From Flavobacterium salmonis (GTDB lineage: Bacteria > Bacteroidota > Bacteroidia > Flavobacteriales > Flavobacteriaceae), in contig NZ_CAIJDP010000060.1 of NCBI RefSeq assembly GCF_903819435.1, forward strand, positions 310,001 through 374,000: a stretch of 64,000 bases of DNA, in the 5' to 3' direction. Under the pieces are notes generated by a model. The model worked only from the letters and a program-made list of their open reading frames with translations, ran no database searches and was not told the DNA's origin. The translations under genes and the position numbers were made by a program. This document shows positions 1 to 8,549 of the stretch, piece by piece; the first letter of the stretch is position 1; each line of letters opens with the position of its first letter.

Positions 1-27
1 AATAATTTCATCAGAATTCAACATTAA

Positions 28-56
28 AACCATCCACTTTACGGATGGTTTTTTTA
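28..56 (+). terminator. Rho-independent terminator of a gene upstream of the window
   Basis: An 8-bp perfect stem (AACCATCC / GGATGGTT) with a 7-nt loop is followed by a run of T. It lies before the first gene, so it probably ends a plus-strand gene to the left of the window. Confidence 0.8.
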
Positions 57-114
57 TGACCAAAAGTGAGCTTATATTTTGTATTTTTACAGCCAAATTT
101 GAATAGACTACGCA

Positions 115-756
115 ATGCATTTTATCTCACAAGACTTAGAAGATTATATTGAACAGCATTCTGAAAACGAACCGGAATTGTTAGCGAAACTTAATAAAGA
201 AACGTACCAGAAAATCCTTTTGCCAAGAATGTTAAGCGGGCATTTTCAGGGGCGTGTTTTAAGTATGTTGTCTAAATTGATCCGACCGGTGAATATTTTA
301 GAAATTGGAACTTATACGGGTTATGCCGCTTTGTGTTTGTGTGAAGGAATGCAGGAAAACGGACAGCTTCATACCATTGACATCAAAGAAGAACTCATTG
401 ATTTTCAGCGTAAATATTTTGATGCATCACCATGGGGTGCACAAATTTTTCAGCATTTGGGTGAAGCAATCGATATTATTCCGACTCTGGATGTAAAATT
501 TGACTTGGTTTTTATTGATGCCGACAAAGAAAACTACATTAATTACTGGGAAATGATTGTTCCTAAAATGAATAAGGGCGGAATCATTTTGTCTGATAAT
601 GTTTTATGGAGCGGAAAAATCCTGGAACCGGTACATCCAAATGATGTAAGCACCAAAATACTTTTAGAATATAATTTACTTTTGAAAAATGACCCAAGAG
701 TAGAAACGGTTTTATTACCAATTCGCGATGGATTGACAGTCAGCAGGGTTTTGTAA
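115..756 (+). CDS. Class I SAM-dependent O-methyltransferase
   Basis: This 213-residue protein belongs to the cation-dependent O-methyltransferase family 3 (the catechol/caffeoyl-CoA type). The SAM-binding glycine motif EIGTYTGYAAL is near residue 62. The acidic stretch typical of the family (VFIDADKENY) and a following DNVLWSG segment, which supply the metal and substrate residues in relatives, are present. There is no signal peptide, so it should be cytosolic. The natural substrate cannot be told from sequence. Length and motif order are complete. Confidence 0.9.
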   Translation: MHFISQDLEDYIEQHSENEPELLAKLNKETYQKILLPRMLSGHFQGRVLSMLSKLIRPVNILEIGTYTGYAALCLCEGMQENGQLHTIDIKEELIDFQRKYFDASPWGAQIFQHLGEAIDIIPTLDVKFDLVFIDADKENYINYWEMIVPKMNKGGIILSDNVLWSGKILEPVHPNDVSTKILLEYNLLLKNDPRVETVLLPIRDGLTVSRVL

Positions 757-825
757 ATTTTAAGATTCTGAGACGCTAAGTTTCTAAGATTTTTTCGTAA
801 TAAACGTGATATTTCAAAATTTAAA

Positions 826-1548
826 ATGAAGAATTTACATCAAATAAACACTGACGGATTTACAATTATTGATAATGTTTACAACGAAGAGGAAATTCAA
901 AAAATAATTTCTTTAATTGAAAACACAACGGAAAATAATCCAGAAAATGATACTTTCAGAAAATCTCAGGATTTATTTGCTGTAAGGCAATTTCATAAAG
1001 AAATTCCTGAGACTTTACCTTTTATATTCAATCAAAAATTACAGAAAATTATAGAAACTGCTTTTGGAAAAGGCTATTTTATAACCAAATCCATTTATTT
1101 TGACAAACCCGAAAAATCGAACTGGTTTGTTGCCTACCATCAGGACCTGACTATTTCTGTCAATAAAAAAATTGAGGTTGAGAGTTTTGAAAACTGGACT
1201 GTAAAACAAAATCAGTTTGCGGTTCAGCCTCCTGCAGCAATTCTTGAAAATAATTTCACTATCAGAATTCACATTGACAAAACCACAAAAGATAATGGTG
1301 CTTTGAAAGTCATCAATAATTCACATTCAAAAGGAATTTTAAGAATTGAAAAGCTTGATTTCGAAAACGAAAAGGAAACTATCTGCGAAGTTGAAAAAGG
1401 TGGTATTATGATTATGAAACCTTTACTGTTTCATGCTTCAAACAAAACTACAAACAACGAACGAAGAAGAGTTATTCATATTGAATTCAGCAAGCAGGAA
1501 CTTTCTGATGGATTGGAATGGAGCGAGAAAACGGTTCTTTTGAACTAA
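826..1548 (+). CDS. PhyH-like Fe(II)/2-oxoglutarate dioxygenase
   Basis: The 240-residue product has the phytanoyl-CoA dioxygenase layout. The iron-binding HxD pair is H105/D107 and the distal histidine is H203. An arginine-rich strand (R213-R215) lies where 2-oxoglutarate is held in the family. Such enzymes hydroxylate a carbon next to a carboxyl or amide group. The substrate here is unknown and the neighbours give no hint. It is complete and cytosolic. It sits 69 bp after the O-methyltransferase, probably as a separate unit, because a repeat-like stretch lies between them. Confidence 0.82.
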   Translation: MKNLHQINTDGFTIIDNVYNEEEIQKIISLIENTTENNPENDTFRKSQDLFAVRQFHKEIPETLPFIFNQKLQKIIETAFGKGYFITKSIYFDKPEKSNWFVAYHQDLTISVNKKIEVESFENWTVKQNQFAVQPPAAILENNFTIRIHIDKTTKDNGALKVINNSHSKGILRIEKLDFENEKETICEVEKGGIMIMKPLLFHASNKTTNNERRRVIHIEFSKQELSDGLEWSEKTVLLN

Positions 1549-1683
1549 TGTTTTCTTTTTGAATTATAATCCGAGAGTTTAGATTTGTTTTCTATTTCCT
1601 AATTCACGAAGATCTTGCGGTAAGTCAAATTTATAGAGAATATTTAAATGTTTGAATCATTCATCTATGTAAAAAAATAAATT

Positions 1684-2151
1684 TTGAATTGGATAATAAG
1701 AAATACAGAAAAATTATACTGCCACACAAACTTAAATGATCTTTTAAATTCATCATGGATAAACATTTCCGAATTTAATTGGGTGATGTCTGACTTAGAC
1801 ATTATAAATTTTTCAAAACAGCAATTACCAATTGATCTGGAAGATGATTATTCAATAATAACACCTGAAAATTTAAAAAAAATAGTTAAAACAGATTCTC
1901 AAATCATATGGGGTGTAATATCTGCCGTAAAAAAAACTGAAGAGCCAATATTTGATATAAAAAACCCTCCATTTGCAGAAGGAAATAATGATGTTTGGAT
2001 TAATGACAAATTTCAAGTTGAAAACTCATCCTGCGAAATTACCGCTTGGGATAGTTCTTTTACAATTGTAAAATTTAAAGATGGAGAATTATCTAAAAAG
2101 TTTAAGGCTTATTTTGACGAAGCAATAGAATTAGAAGAATTTAATTTCTAA
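1684..2151 (+). CDS. Hypothetical protein, 155 residues
   Basis: I do not recognise this protein. The reading frame is open from a TTG codon (MNW...) and no in-frame ATG lies close by, so the start is uncertain. The chain is acidic and soluble, rich in tryptophan, aspartate and asparagine, with no signal peptide or membrane segment. It resembles the small immunity-like or SMI1-type proteins common in Bacteroidota only in general composition, which is not evidence of function. A clear terminator follows directly, which supports a real transcript. Confidence 0.6.
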   Translation: MNWIIRNTEKLYCHTNLNDLLNSSWINISEFNWVMSDLDIINFSKQQLPIDLEDDYSIITPENLKKIVKTDSQIIWGVISAVKKTEEPIFDIKNPPFAEGNNDVWINDKFQVENSSCEITAWDSSFTIVKFKDGELSKKFKAYFDEAIELEEFNF

Positions 2152-2158
2152 GAAAGTA

Positions 2159-2212
2159 TTTTTAAAAACAGGTATATTTAATAATTACATCTGTTTTTAA
2201 AAATTTCTTTTT
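2159..2212 (+). terminator. Terminator after the hypothetical gene
   Basis: A perfect 13-bp inverted repeat (2159-2171 with 2191-2203, TTTTTAAAAACAG and its complement) with a 19-nt loop is followed by TTTCTTTTT. It can work on both strands. Confidence 0.75.
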
Positions 2213-2220
2213 GAAAACGA

Positions 2221-2302
2221 GTGCCCTAGCCCGGATGGAAGTGAAATCCTTTTGTGCCAGGGTTTGGCTCAAAAGATATAGCGGACAGCCGGAATCAGTT
2301 CC
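2221..2302 (-). repeat. Structured intergenic repeat, copy 1 (minus orientation)
   Basis: Read on the minus strand this matches the elements at 33871-33953, 37181-37267 and 45715-45790: TCCGCTA, then ATCTTTTG, a loop, CAAAAGGAT, then TTTCACTTCCATCC. The stem CTTTTG/CAAAAG (2249-2254 with 2270-2275) continues into GCCA/TGGC (2256-2259 with 2265-2268). In this orientation it lies just downstream of the PAP2 gene. It may be a structured RNA or 3' UTR element. A short segment after it (2306-2325, TTCGACTACGCTCAGGATGA) resembles another dispersed flavobacterial repeat. Confidence 0.7.
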
Positions 2303-2335
2303 TTCTTTCGACTACGCTCAGGATGACAATAAGTA

Positions 2336-2899
2336 TTATTCCGGAAAGTATTTTGGTTTTAAATTTTGATATACTTTGAACATCAAAAATCCAAACAAAG
2401 CTCCAAAGAAATAGCCAGTCAGAATGTCTCCCGGGTAATGCAAACCTAAATAGATACGGCTATAGGCGAAGATTAATGGCCATAAAAACAGAAACCCAAG
2501 GTATTTGAAATGGCGTTTTAAAACCAGAAATAAAAACGTAGCCACAGCCATTGTGTTAGCAGCATGCCCAGAGAAAAAACTATACGATTTTCGGGATTGC
2601 ACTACCCTGATAATTGTGTTGATTTCAGGATTATTGCAAGGTCGTAAACGCTGAAAAGTGTTTTTAAAAAGATTGGTTGTCTGATCTGTAAAAGCAATCA
2701 AAACTGCTATAAAAAGCAATAAATACAAGGTTTGTTTTCCTCCAATTTTTCTATAAATAAGATAAAACATTAATAAAAAAACGGGAGTCCAATTTAACTG
2801 ACTTGTAATAATCAGCCAGAAATTATCGTATGTTTCAGAACCTAAACTGTTAAGATAAACTAATAAATGAGTATCTAATTCTTGTATTTTTTTAAGCAT
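2336..2899 (-). CDS. PAP2-family membrane phosphatase
   Basis: This 187-residue integral membrane protein has several hydrophobic segments and all three PAP2 signature blocks. K79...R86-P87 forms block 1. S110-G-H112 forms block 2, with SFFSGH in place of the usual PSGH. R148...H154...D158 (SRIYLGLHYPGD) forms block 3. The histidines are the catalytic pair. Members dephosphorylate lipid phosphates such as undecaprenyl diphosphate or phosphatidylglycerol phosphate; the substrate here is not determined. It starts one base after the tatA stop, so the two genes should be co-transcribed. Confidence 0.92.
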   Translation of the reverse strand: MLKKIQELDTHLLVYLNSLGSETYDNFWLIITSQLNWTPVFLLMFYLIYRKIGGKQTLYLLLFIAVLIAFTDQTTNLFKNTFQRLRPCNNPEINTIIRVVQSRKSYSFFSGHAANTMAVATFLFLVLKRHFKYLGFLFLWPLIFAYSRIYLGLHYPGDILTGYFFGALFGFLMFKVYQNLKPKYFPE

Positions 2900-2900
2900 A

Positions 2901-3248
2901 TTATCTTTGACGTTTTACAGGTCCTGCGATGGAATCAATATCTTCTTTTACTTTGTCAATTTCTGTAGCTGTGTCGCCCAATAAATTTGTTGTATCACCT
3001 AATAAATTAGATTTGGCATCATTAATTTGAGCGTTGATATTACCTGTTATATCTGAAAGCGATTTTGCATCAAGACCATTTGCTTCAGCCCCTTTTTGAA
3101 TTTCGCTTTTAATATCATTTGTTGCATTTTTTAACTGCGCCATCGCTTTACCCATTGTACGGGCAATTTCAGGCACTTTATCTGATCCAAAAAGCATTAG
3201 TACTATAAAAAGTATAAAAACTAATTCTCCTCCTCCTATACCAAACAT
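2901..3248 (-). CDS. tatA: Twin-arginine translocase subunit TatA/TatB family
   Basis: A single N-terminal membrane helix (about residues 6-21, GELVFILFIVLMLFG) is followed by the amphipathic helix with the conserved FGSDKVPEIARTMGKAM pattern and a charged, low-complexity tail. This is the TatA/B pore-forming architecture. I chose the ATG at 3248. An upstream GTG at 3269 overlaps the -7 element of the promoter, so starting there is unlikely. It is a Sec-independent exporter component in the inner membrane. TatC is not in the window. Confidence 0.9.
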   Translation of the reverse strand: MFGIGGGELVFILFIVLMLFGSDKVPEIARTMGKAMAQLKNATNDIKSEIQKGAEANGLDAKSLSDITGNINAQINDAKSNLLGDTTNLLGDTATEIDKVKEDIDSIAGPVKRQR

Positions 3249-3268
3249 ATCTTTTATTTTTTGTGTCA

Positions 3269-3276
3269 CAAAGATA
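3269..3276 (-). promoter_or_regulatory. -7 element of the tatA promoter
   Basis: TATCTTTG on the minus strand matches the Bacteroidota -7 consensus TAnnTTTG. It lies 21 bp upstream of the chosen tatA ATG. Confidence 0.6.
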
Positions 3277-3311
3277 TTAAATTTTACAGGCTGGTGTTTT
3301 AAAATTTACTT

Positions 3312-3339
3312 AAAAAAAAAGACTCTTTTCAGAGTCTTT
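3312..3339 (-). terminator. Terminator of the M1 peptidase gene
   Basis: A 9-bp stem (AAAGACTCT / AGAGTCTTT) with a 4-nt loop has a long T run on the minus strand, 13 bp after the stop codon of the peptidase. Confidence 0.85.
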
Positions 3340-3351
3340 CTAATTTTATAT

Positions 3352-5595
3352 TTAATCAAATTTTGACTTTTGCTCGATTTTTGGCCAAGAGTTGTTGGTT
3401 ACATCAATATCAGCGGTCAATAATTTCGGGTCTATCTGAATGCTTTTGACAGGTTTTTCAGTTGCATACACTTTTTTGGCTGATTCATTGCCTTTTCTCC
3501 ATATTTGTGCAGGATACTGATAATTGTCTTTTGTACCGTCTTCATAGGTAATTTCAACCAAAATTGGCATAATCATTCCGCCTGGTTTATTGAATTCTAC
3601 TTCGTAGAAATATTTAGGCGATTTAATGCTTGCTTTTTCCTCTGCCGTAAAAGTCTGATCTACATAATCAGCCAAAGGCTTAAAATCTTCTACTTTTAAA
3701 GCCTTTTTCTTAGATTCCTCTACTTCTGTATTATCACCTGCCACTAAATAAACAAAAGGTCCTTTTTCGTACCCGAAACGTCCTTTTCTAACTTTGACAT
3801 CTTTGATATCTGCAGTTGGAGTTTCTGAAACATAATATTGCTTTACCTCTTTGATTCCGATATCTACAAAGTCAGTTGAATAAAACCACCCTCTCCAAAA
3901 CCAGTCTAAATCTACTGCAGAAGCATCTTCCATCGTTCTGAAAAAATCTTCCGGAGTTGGATGTTTAAATTTCCATCTGTTTGCATAGGTTTTAAAAGCA
4001 TAATCAAACAATTCTCTTCCCATCACTACTTCTCTTAAAATATTAAGTCCTGTAGCCGGTTTTCCGTACGCATTATTCCCAAATTGATGAATGGTTTCAG
4101 AATTAGACATAATGGGTTCCAAAAACTTCTGGTCTCCGCTCATGTACGGAACAATATTTTTTGCAGGTCCGCGTCTTGAAGGGAACTTTGGATCCAATTC
4201 CTGTTCTGCCAGATATTCTAAAAATGAATTTAAACCCTCATCCATCCAGGTCCACTGACGTTCATCAGAATTTACAATCATCGGAAAGAAAGTGTGCCCA
4301 ACTTCGTGGATTACAACACCAATCATTCCGTTTTTTACTTCTTTGCTTGTTACACCATTTTCGTCAGGACGACCAAAATTCCAGCAAATCATAGGATATT
4401 CCATTCCCTGATCTTCTGCAGAAACGGATACTGCTTTTGGATATGGATAATCAAATGTATGTGACGAATAACTTTTTAAAGTATGGGCAACTGTCATAGT
4501 TGAAGTTTCTCCCCAAAGCGGGTTTGCTTCTTTCGGATAAACAGATTCAGCCATTACTATTTTTCCACCCAATTTTACAGCCATTGCATCGTAAATGAAT
4601 TTTCTTGAAGAGGCAATTCCAAAATCACGTACGTTTTTTGCACTGAACTTCCATGTTTTTTTCTTTTCAGAGAAACCTTTTTCAGCAGCTTCAGCTTCTG
4701 CCTGTGTAACAATTACAACCGGTTTATCAAATGATTTTTGAGCCTGTTCATAACGTTTTACCTGTTCTGCCGTAAAAACTTCAGCTCTGTTGGTCAATTC
4801 TCCCGTAGCATCAATAATATGATCAGCAGGAACTGTAATATTTACATCAAAATTTCCAAAAGGAAGTGCAAATTCCCCGCTTCCCCAAAATTGCATATTT
4901 TGCCATCCTTCAACGTCATTGTAAACTGCCATTCTTGGATAAAACTGGGCTATTACATATAATTTATTACCGTCTTTTTCAAACAACTCATAACCGGAAC
5001 GTCCGCCTTCTTTTCTGTAATTATTGATGTTATACCACCATTTTACAGACAATGAAATCTTTTCTCCATGTTTTAAAGGCGAAACCAGATTAATACGCAT
5101 CATGGTTTCATTGATGGTGTAGGACATCGGATTTCCTTTAGCGTCTTTTACATATTCGATATTAAAACCGCGTTCTAAATCTTTCTTTAGATATTTACCC
5201 GAAAAACCCTCCAAAGGCAAGACCTGATTAATTTTCTCTCCTTCGGCCAAAGCAGATTGTGTATTGGCTTTAGCCTGATTTTGATCCAGTTGAATCCATA
5301 AATACTCTAAATTGTCAGGTGAATTATTTGTGTAAGTAATCGTTTCAGATCCGCTTAATCTTGAGTTTTTATCATCCAGTTCAATATCAATCTTGTAGTC
5401 TGCCTGCTGTTGATAATAAGCAGGACCCGGGGCTCCTGATGCCGTACGAAACATATTTGGCGTAGCCATCAAGTCATACATCTGGCTAAACTTGTTTGTA
5501 TCATACTTTCCCTGTTGTTTTGGAGCAACAGTGGTATTTTTCTCCTGAGCCATTAGCACAGCAGGAAAAAGCAATAGTAATGAAAGTCTTTTCAT
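3352..5595 (-). CDS. M1-family metallopeptidase (secreted)
   Basis: This 747-residue zinc peptidase begins with a signal peptide (MKRLSLLLLFPAVLMAQ). The gluzincin motif is H430-E-V-G-H434, with the third zinc ligand E453 at the usual spacing (HEXXH-x18-E). The N-terminal half is the beta-rich aminopeptidase N-like domain. The M1 GAMEN exopeptidase loop is replaced by a QGMEYP-type segment, as in many Bacteroidota M1 proteins. It probably trims peptides in the periplasm or on the cell surface. It is the last gene of a minus-strand cluster after DUF6702 and three tandem paralogs, with 64 bp separating it from DUF6702. Confidence 0.92.
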   Translation of the reverse strand: MKRLSLLLLFPAVLMAQEKNTTVAPKQQGKYDTNKFSQMYDLMATPNMFRTASGAPGPAYYQQQADYKIDIELDDKNSRLSGSETITYTNNSPDNLEYLWIQLDQNQAKANTQSALAEGEKINQVLPLEGFSGKYLKKDLERGFNIEYVKDAKGNPMSYTINETMMRINLVSPLKHGEKISLSVKWWYNINNYRKEGGRSGYELFEKDGNKLYVIAQFYPRMAVYNDVEGWQNMQFWGSGEFALPFGNFDVNITVPADHIIDATGELTNRAEVFTAEQVKRYEQAQKSFDKPVVIVTQAEAEAAEKGFSEKKKTWKFSAKNVRDFGIASSRKFIYDAMAVKLGGKIVMAESVYPKEANPLWGETSTMTVAHTLKSYSSHTFDYPYPKAVSVSAEDQGMEYPMICWNFGRPDENGVTSKEVKNGMIGVVIHEVGHTFFPMIVNSDERQWTWMDEGLNSFLEYLAEQELDPKFPSRRGPAKNIVPYMSGDQKFLEPIMSNSETIHQFGNNAYGKPATGLNILREVVMGRELFDYAFKTYANRWKFKHPTPEDFFRTMEDASAVDLDWFWRGWFYSTDFVDIGIKEVKQYYVSETPTADIKDVKVRKGRFGYEKGPFVYLVAGDNTEVEESKKKALKVEDFKPLADYVDQTFTAEEKASIKSPKYFYEVEFNKPGGMIMPILVEITYEDGTKDNYQYPAQIWRKGNESAKKVYATEKPVKSIQIDPKLLTADIDVTNNSWPKIEQKSKFD

Positions 5596-5659
5596 AAATA
5601 TTTTTTGGAGTTTTTGAAGCCGTGAAAATAGGAATTAAAACAACAATTTTACCCGTTCA

Positions 5660-6166
5660 TTAATACTTTAACACTTCTTTCTTTGAAGATTCTGTAAAAA
5701 GCACACTTCGTTTAGTTCCATATGCTGAAATATGTGTAATGTTTTGCTGTTCAGCATTCCAATCAACTAAAACTGTATTTGAAATTTCTAATACTTTAAA
5801 TTTCTCTACAGCAGTAATTCTGGAATAACAAACCAAAACATCATCGGATTCGAGTTCTTTTGATAAAAAAGTAATAGGTTTTAGCTGACCATTTATTTTT
5901 ATATTAAAATTTTCTGAAAGGTATCTTTTTAATAAATCAATATCAGCCTGAGTTTCCTTATCAGTAGCCAGAAAGGTCTTTTTATTGTATTTTTTTTCTA
6001 TCCCCTTATTCAGATCATCAACAAATATTCTGGAGGTAATTTGAATCATTTTTTTTTCAGTCGAATAACTAACCTGAAAAACTCCCATGTAGAATTTATG
6101 GAATGCAAATGCAGACAGGGATAAAAATAATATTCCAATTAAGGAATAAAGGAGATTCTTTTTCAT
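5660..6166 (-). CDS. DUF6702 family protein
   Basis: The 168-residue protein has an N-terminal membrane anchor or signal (LLYSLIGILFLSLSAFAFHKFYM) and the pattern found in DUF6702 members. These commonly sit beside M1 peptidases in Flavobacteriia; I recall this from family knowledge rather than a search. The function is not known. The start codon overlaps the stop of the preceding gene by 4 bp, which indicates translational coupling. It is predicted to act in the periplasm or membrane. Confidence 0.75.
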   Translation of the reverse strand: MKKNLLYSLIGILFLSLSAFAFHKFYMGVFQVSYSTEKKMIQITSRIFVDDLNKGIEKKYNKKTFLATDKETQADIDLLKRYLSENFNIKINGQLKPITFLSKELESDDVLVCYSRITAVEKFKVLEISNTVLVDWNAEQQNITHISAYGTKRSVLFTESSKKEVLKY

Positions 6167-6918
6167 TTCTGTTTCACCACAACCTTTTTGAAATCTTTAT
6201 TTTTATTAATCATAAAATCCATCAGTTCAAATTTTTGATCTGTTTTTAAATGTCTTTTAGACTCTGAATCATTCGAACAGTACATCAAAAACAAATCGAT
6301 TTCATCTTCTTTCAGCCCTAATGTCTTTATATAAAAATCAGGTGTAAAATTATCTTTCGAATATTCAACAAAAGCGATGTCACTTATCACTTCCTCTTCA
6401 ACTTCTTTATCTTTTCGAAGCAGCTTTTTAACATCTTTAAAAATTCGGACAAAATCAGTTCCGTATTTAATCGTCTGATTTGAATACATTGCCGTGTTTT
6501 TAGCAGTTGATTGTTTGTCGTCTTCAAATTGCATATCAACAAAACGCTGCGAACCACCATCCAAAGAATTAATTTTTAAGTCTTTATGAACCAAAACTTC
6601 TTTTAACTCAATATTGACTAAATCTAAAGAGATAAATAAAAGCGTTTCCGCACAGTCTTTTTCTGTTAAAACAATTTTTTTAGACTGAAACGCCAAACCC
6701 GTAAACAATAGAGTGTCTTTTGGTCTTGCTAAAAGATCAAACAATCCTTTTGGACCAATGTAAGTTCTTATTTTAGCATTTATATTCATCACATAACCTG
6801 TCTCTATTGGAAGAGAACTGTTAACTACCTGGCCGTGTAAAGTTTTTCTCGAATTAGTTTGCCCCACTACAAATTGACAAAACAAACACAGTACAAATAT
6901 TCCTAATTTATTTTTCAT
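6163..6918 (-). CDS. Carboxypeptidase-like regulatory domain protein, paralog 3
   Basis: This 251-residue exported protein has a signal peptide ending near VVGQ. An N-terminal carboxypeptidase-regulatory-like beta-sandwich (about residues 25-110, beginning LHGQVVNSS) is followed by a charged alpha-helical C-terminal half. It is the most diverged of three tandem paralogs: it lacks the TPAERKL/GRTxMLKKEV helical motif that the other two share. The start overlaps the end of the previous gene by 11 bp. The role is unknown; the same beta-sandwich precedes TonB-dependent receptors but there is no barrel here. Confidence 0.75.
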   Translation of the reverse strand: MKNKLGIFVLCLFCQFVVGQTNSRKTLHGQVVNSSLPIETGYVMNINAKIRTYIGPKGLFDLLARPKDTLLFTGLAFQSKKIVLTEKDCAETLLFISLDLVNIELKEVLVHKDLKINSLDGGSQRFVDMQFEDDKQSTAKNTAMYSNQTIKYGTDFVRIFKDVKKLLRKDKEVEEEVISDIAFVEYSKDNFTPDFYIKTLGLKEDEIDLFLMYCSNDSESKRHLKTDQKFELMDFMINKNKDFKKVVVKQK

Positions 6919-7639
6919 ACTCTATAATTGTTAGATATTCCTGCGCCAAACGAGTTATCAAAAACATACTCATTGTTTTGTTCTTAGTATCCAAAGATAC
7001 AGCAAATTCAGGATTATCCACACAGTAAAGCTGAAATCCTTTTATATGTTCTAACGGAATTTTAAGACGATCCGTGTAATATGCTTCCTCAAAAAGATAT
7101 TCCAACTTCTTAAAAAGGGTTTCTTTTTTCTCAACTTTAACCTCCTTTTTTAACATCTTAGTTCTTCCGGAAATTGCATTTATTACTTTATCAACAGAAG
7201 TCGATGTTGCTGTACGAAGCTTTCTTTCAGCCGGAGTGTATTTTTTTTGTCCATGTGGAATAATCCCGAGATTTTCAGCTGTGATATTAGCATTATCATT
7301 TACAACTACTTCTTTTAGCTCAATTTGTTTTGCTGTCATTTTTATTACAAGCGAACTTGAATTTAGATCATCAGCAGTAATGCGGCGCTTTAAAGGCTCT
7401 AAATTTACTGATGAAAAAACCAGAACATCTCCTGATTTTACCACAATAGAAAACATTCCATTTACATCTGAAACAGTAGTAATTTGTGTGTTATTATTAA
7501 TAATATTTACACCCTCCACAGAAGTAGACTGCTCAAAAATTTGTCCAAAAATTTCTTTTGAAACTTTATTTTGCCCAAGACAAATTTGAACAAAAAAAAA
7601 CAAGATTATATATAAGGTATTATTTGTTTTCAATAGCAA
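6908..7639 (-). CDS. Carboxypeptidase-like regulatory domain protein, paralog 2
   Basis: The 243-residue product has a signal peptide (LYIILFFFVQICLGQ), a carboxypeptidase-regulatory-like domain (residues about 27-110), and a helical C-terminal part. It shares with paralog 1 the segments ERKLRTATS, SGRTKMLKKEVKVEKKE and the motif LKIPLEHIKGFQLYCVDN. The best start is a TTG at 7639, with a second TTG two codons later. It overlaps paralog 1 by 20 bp. The function is unknown. The shared C-terminal half is the likely working part, since the beta-sandwich is a general module. Confidence 0.75.
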   Translation of the reverse strand: MLLKTNNTLYIILFFFVQICLGQNKVSKEIFGQIFEQSTSVEGVNIINNNTQITTVSDVNGMFSIVVKSGDVLVFSSVNLEPLKRRITADDLNSSSLVIKMTAKQIELKEVVVNDNANITAENLGIIPHGQKKYTPAERKLRTATSTSVDKVINAISGRTKMLKKEVKVEKKETLFKKLEYLFEEAYYTDRLKIPLEHIKGFQLYCVDNPEFAVSLDTKNKTMSMFLITRLAQEYLTIIEYEK

Positions 7640-8393
7640 TTATCTCTTTGTATTTAACAGCCAATTCTCCTAATAAAAATTCTGTCGAAGTTTTATTTTT
7701 AGAATTTAAAATAGCTGTAAATTTATCATTTTCTACGACATAATACTCAAATCCTTTTACATATTCAAGAGGGATTTTTAGTTTGTTTACAAAATGATCC
7801 AATGTAAATAAATTTTCTAAAAGCCGCATGTAAGACTCTTTTTTCTCTACAGCAACTTCCTTTTTCAACATTGCCGTGCGCCCTGAAAAGAAATTCAATA
7901 AAGGATCAACAGAAATAGAACCTCCAGCCATTGTTCCTGCATTTGCAGTAGGATTTAATGCCGTAGCTGTGTGCAACTTTCTCTCAGCATCTGTATAGCT
8001 TTTTTGTCCCGAAGGAATAATACCTAAAGCAACAGCATTAATATTATCGTACCGTTTTACAATTACCTCCTGCAATTGATACATGAGAAGATTTAATTTT
8101 ACAGTATAATTAAGGTCTGAAAAATTTTCAGGCGTCAATAGCACCCGGTTTTCCTTAAATTGAATTGACGAAAAAACAAGTGTATCTCCACTTCTGGCCT
8201 TTATAGAAAATGATCCATCTGCAGTAGTTGTTACCATTACTTCAGTTTGCGCATTCACCACATATACTCCTTCCAAATCATTTGTGTTTGAATTAATCCT
8301 TCCGTTTAAAACAATACGTTCCTGATTCTGAGACCAAACAACCTGACTCAAAAACACTACTACTAAACAGATAATTTTATCAATCAAAATCAA
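7620..8393 (-). CDS. Carboxypeptidase-like regulatory domain protein, paralog 1
   Basis: First gene of the cluster, 257 residues. The signal peptide (VVVFLSQVVWSQ) follows a TTG start; no ATG is available near the N-terminus. A regulatory-like beta-sandwich starts at LNGRINSNT, and the C-terminal helical region carries SGRTAMLKKEVAVEKKES and LKIPLEYVKGFEYYVVEN, which are nearly the same in paralog 2. The overlap with paralog 2 suggests one transcript running through to the M1 peptidase. The 156-bp space to divergent pepE should hold the promoter. Confidence 0.75.
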   Translation of the reverse strand: MILIDKIICLVVVFLSQVVWSQNQERIVLNGRINSNTNDLEGVYVVNAQTEVMVTTTADGSFSIKARSGDTLVFSSIQFKENRVLLTPENFSDLNYTVKLNLLMYQLQEVIVKRYDNINAVALGIIPSGQKSYTDAERKLHTATALNPTANAGTMAGGSISVDPLLNFFSGRTAMLKKEVAVEKKESYMRLLENLFTLDHFVNKLKIPLEYVKGFEYYVVENDKFTAILNSKNKTSTEFLLGELAVKYKEIIAIENK

Positions 8394-8549
8394 AAAATTA
8401 GAATTATTCTTAAAAATGTAAAAATATCCTAATGTGTTCCAAATTTAATACTAACAGCATGGTAAAAATATGTTAATTTAAAAAGGCTTTTAACAACAGA
8501 ACAGGCTTTTCAATACCTTTATCCTTAAACAATCAGAGTTTCTAATTTT

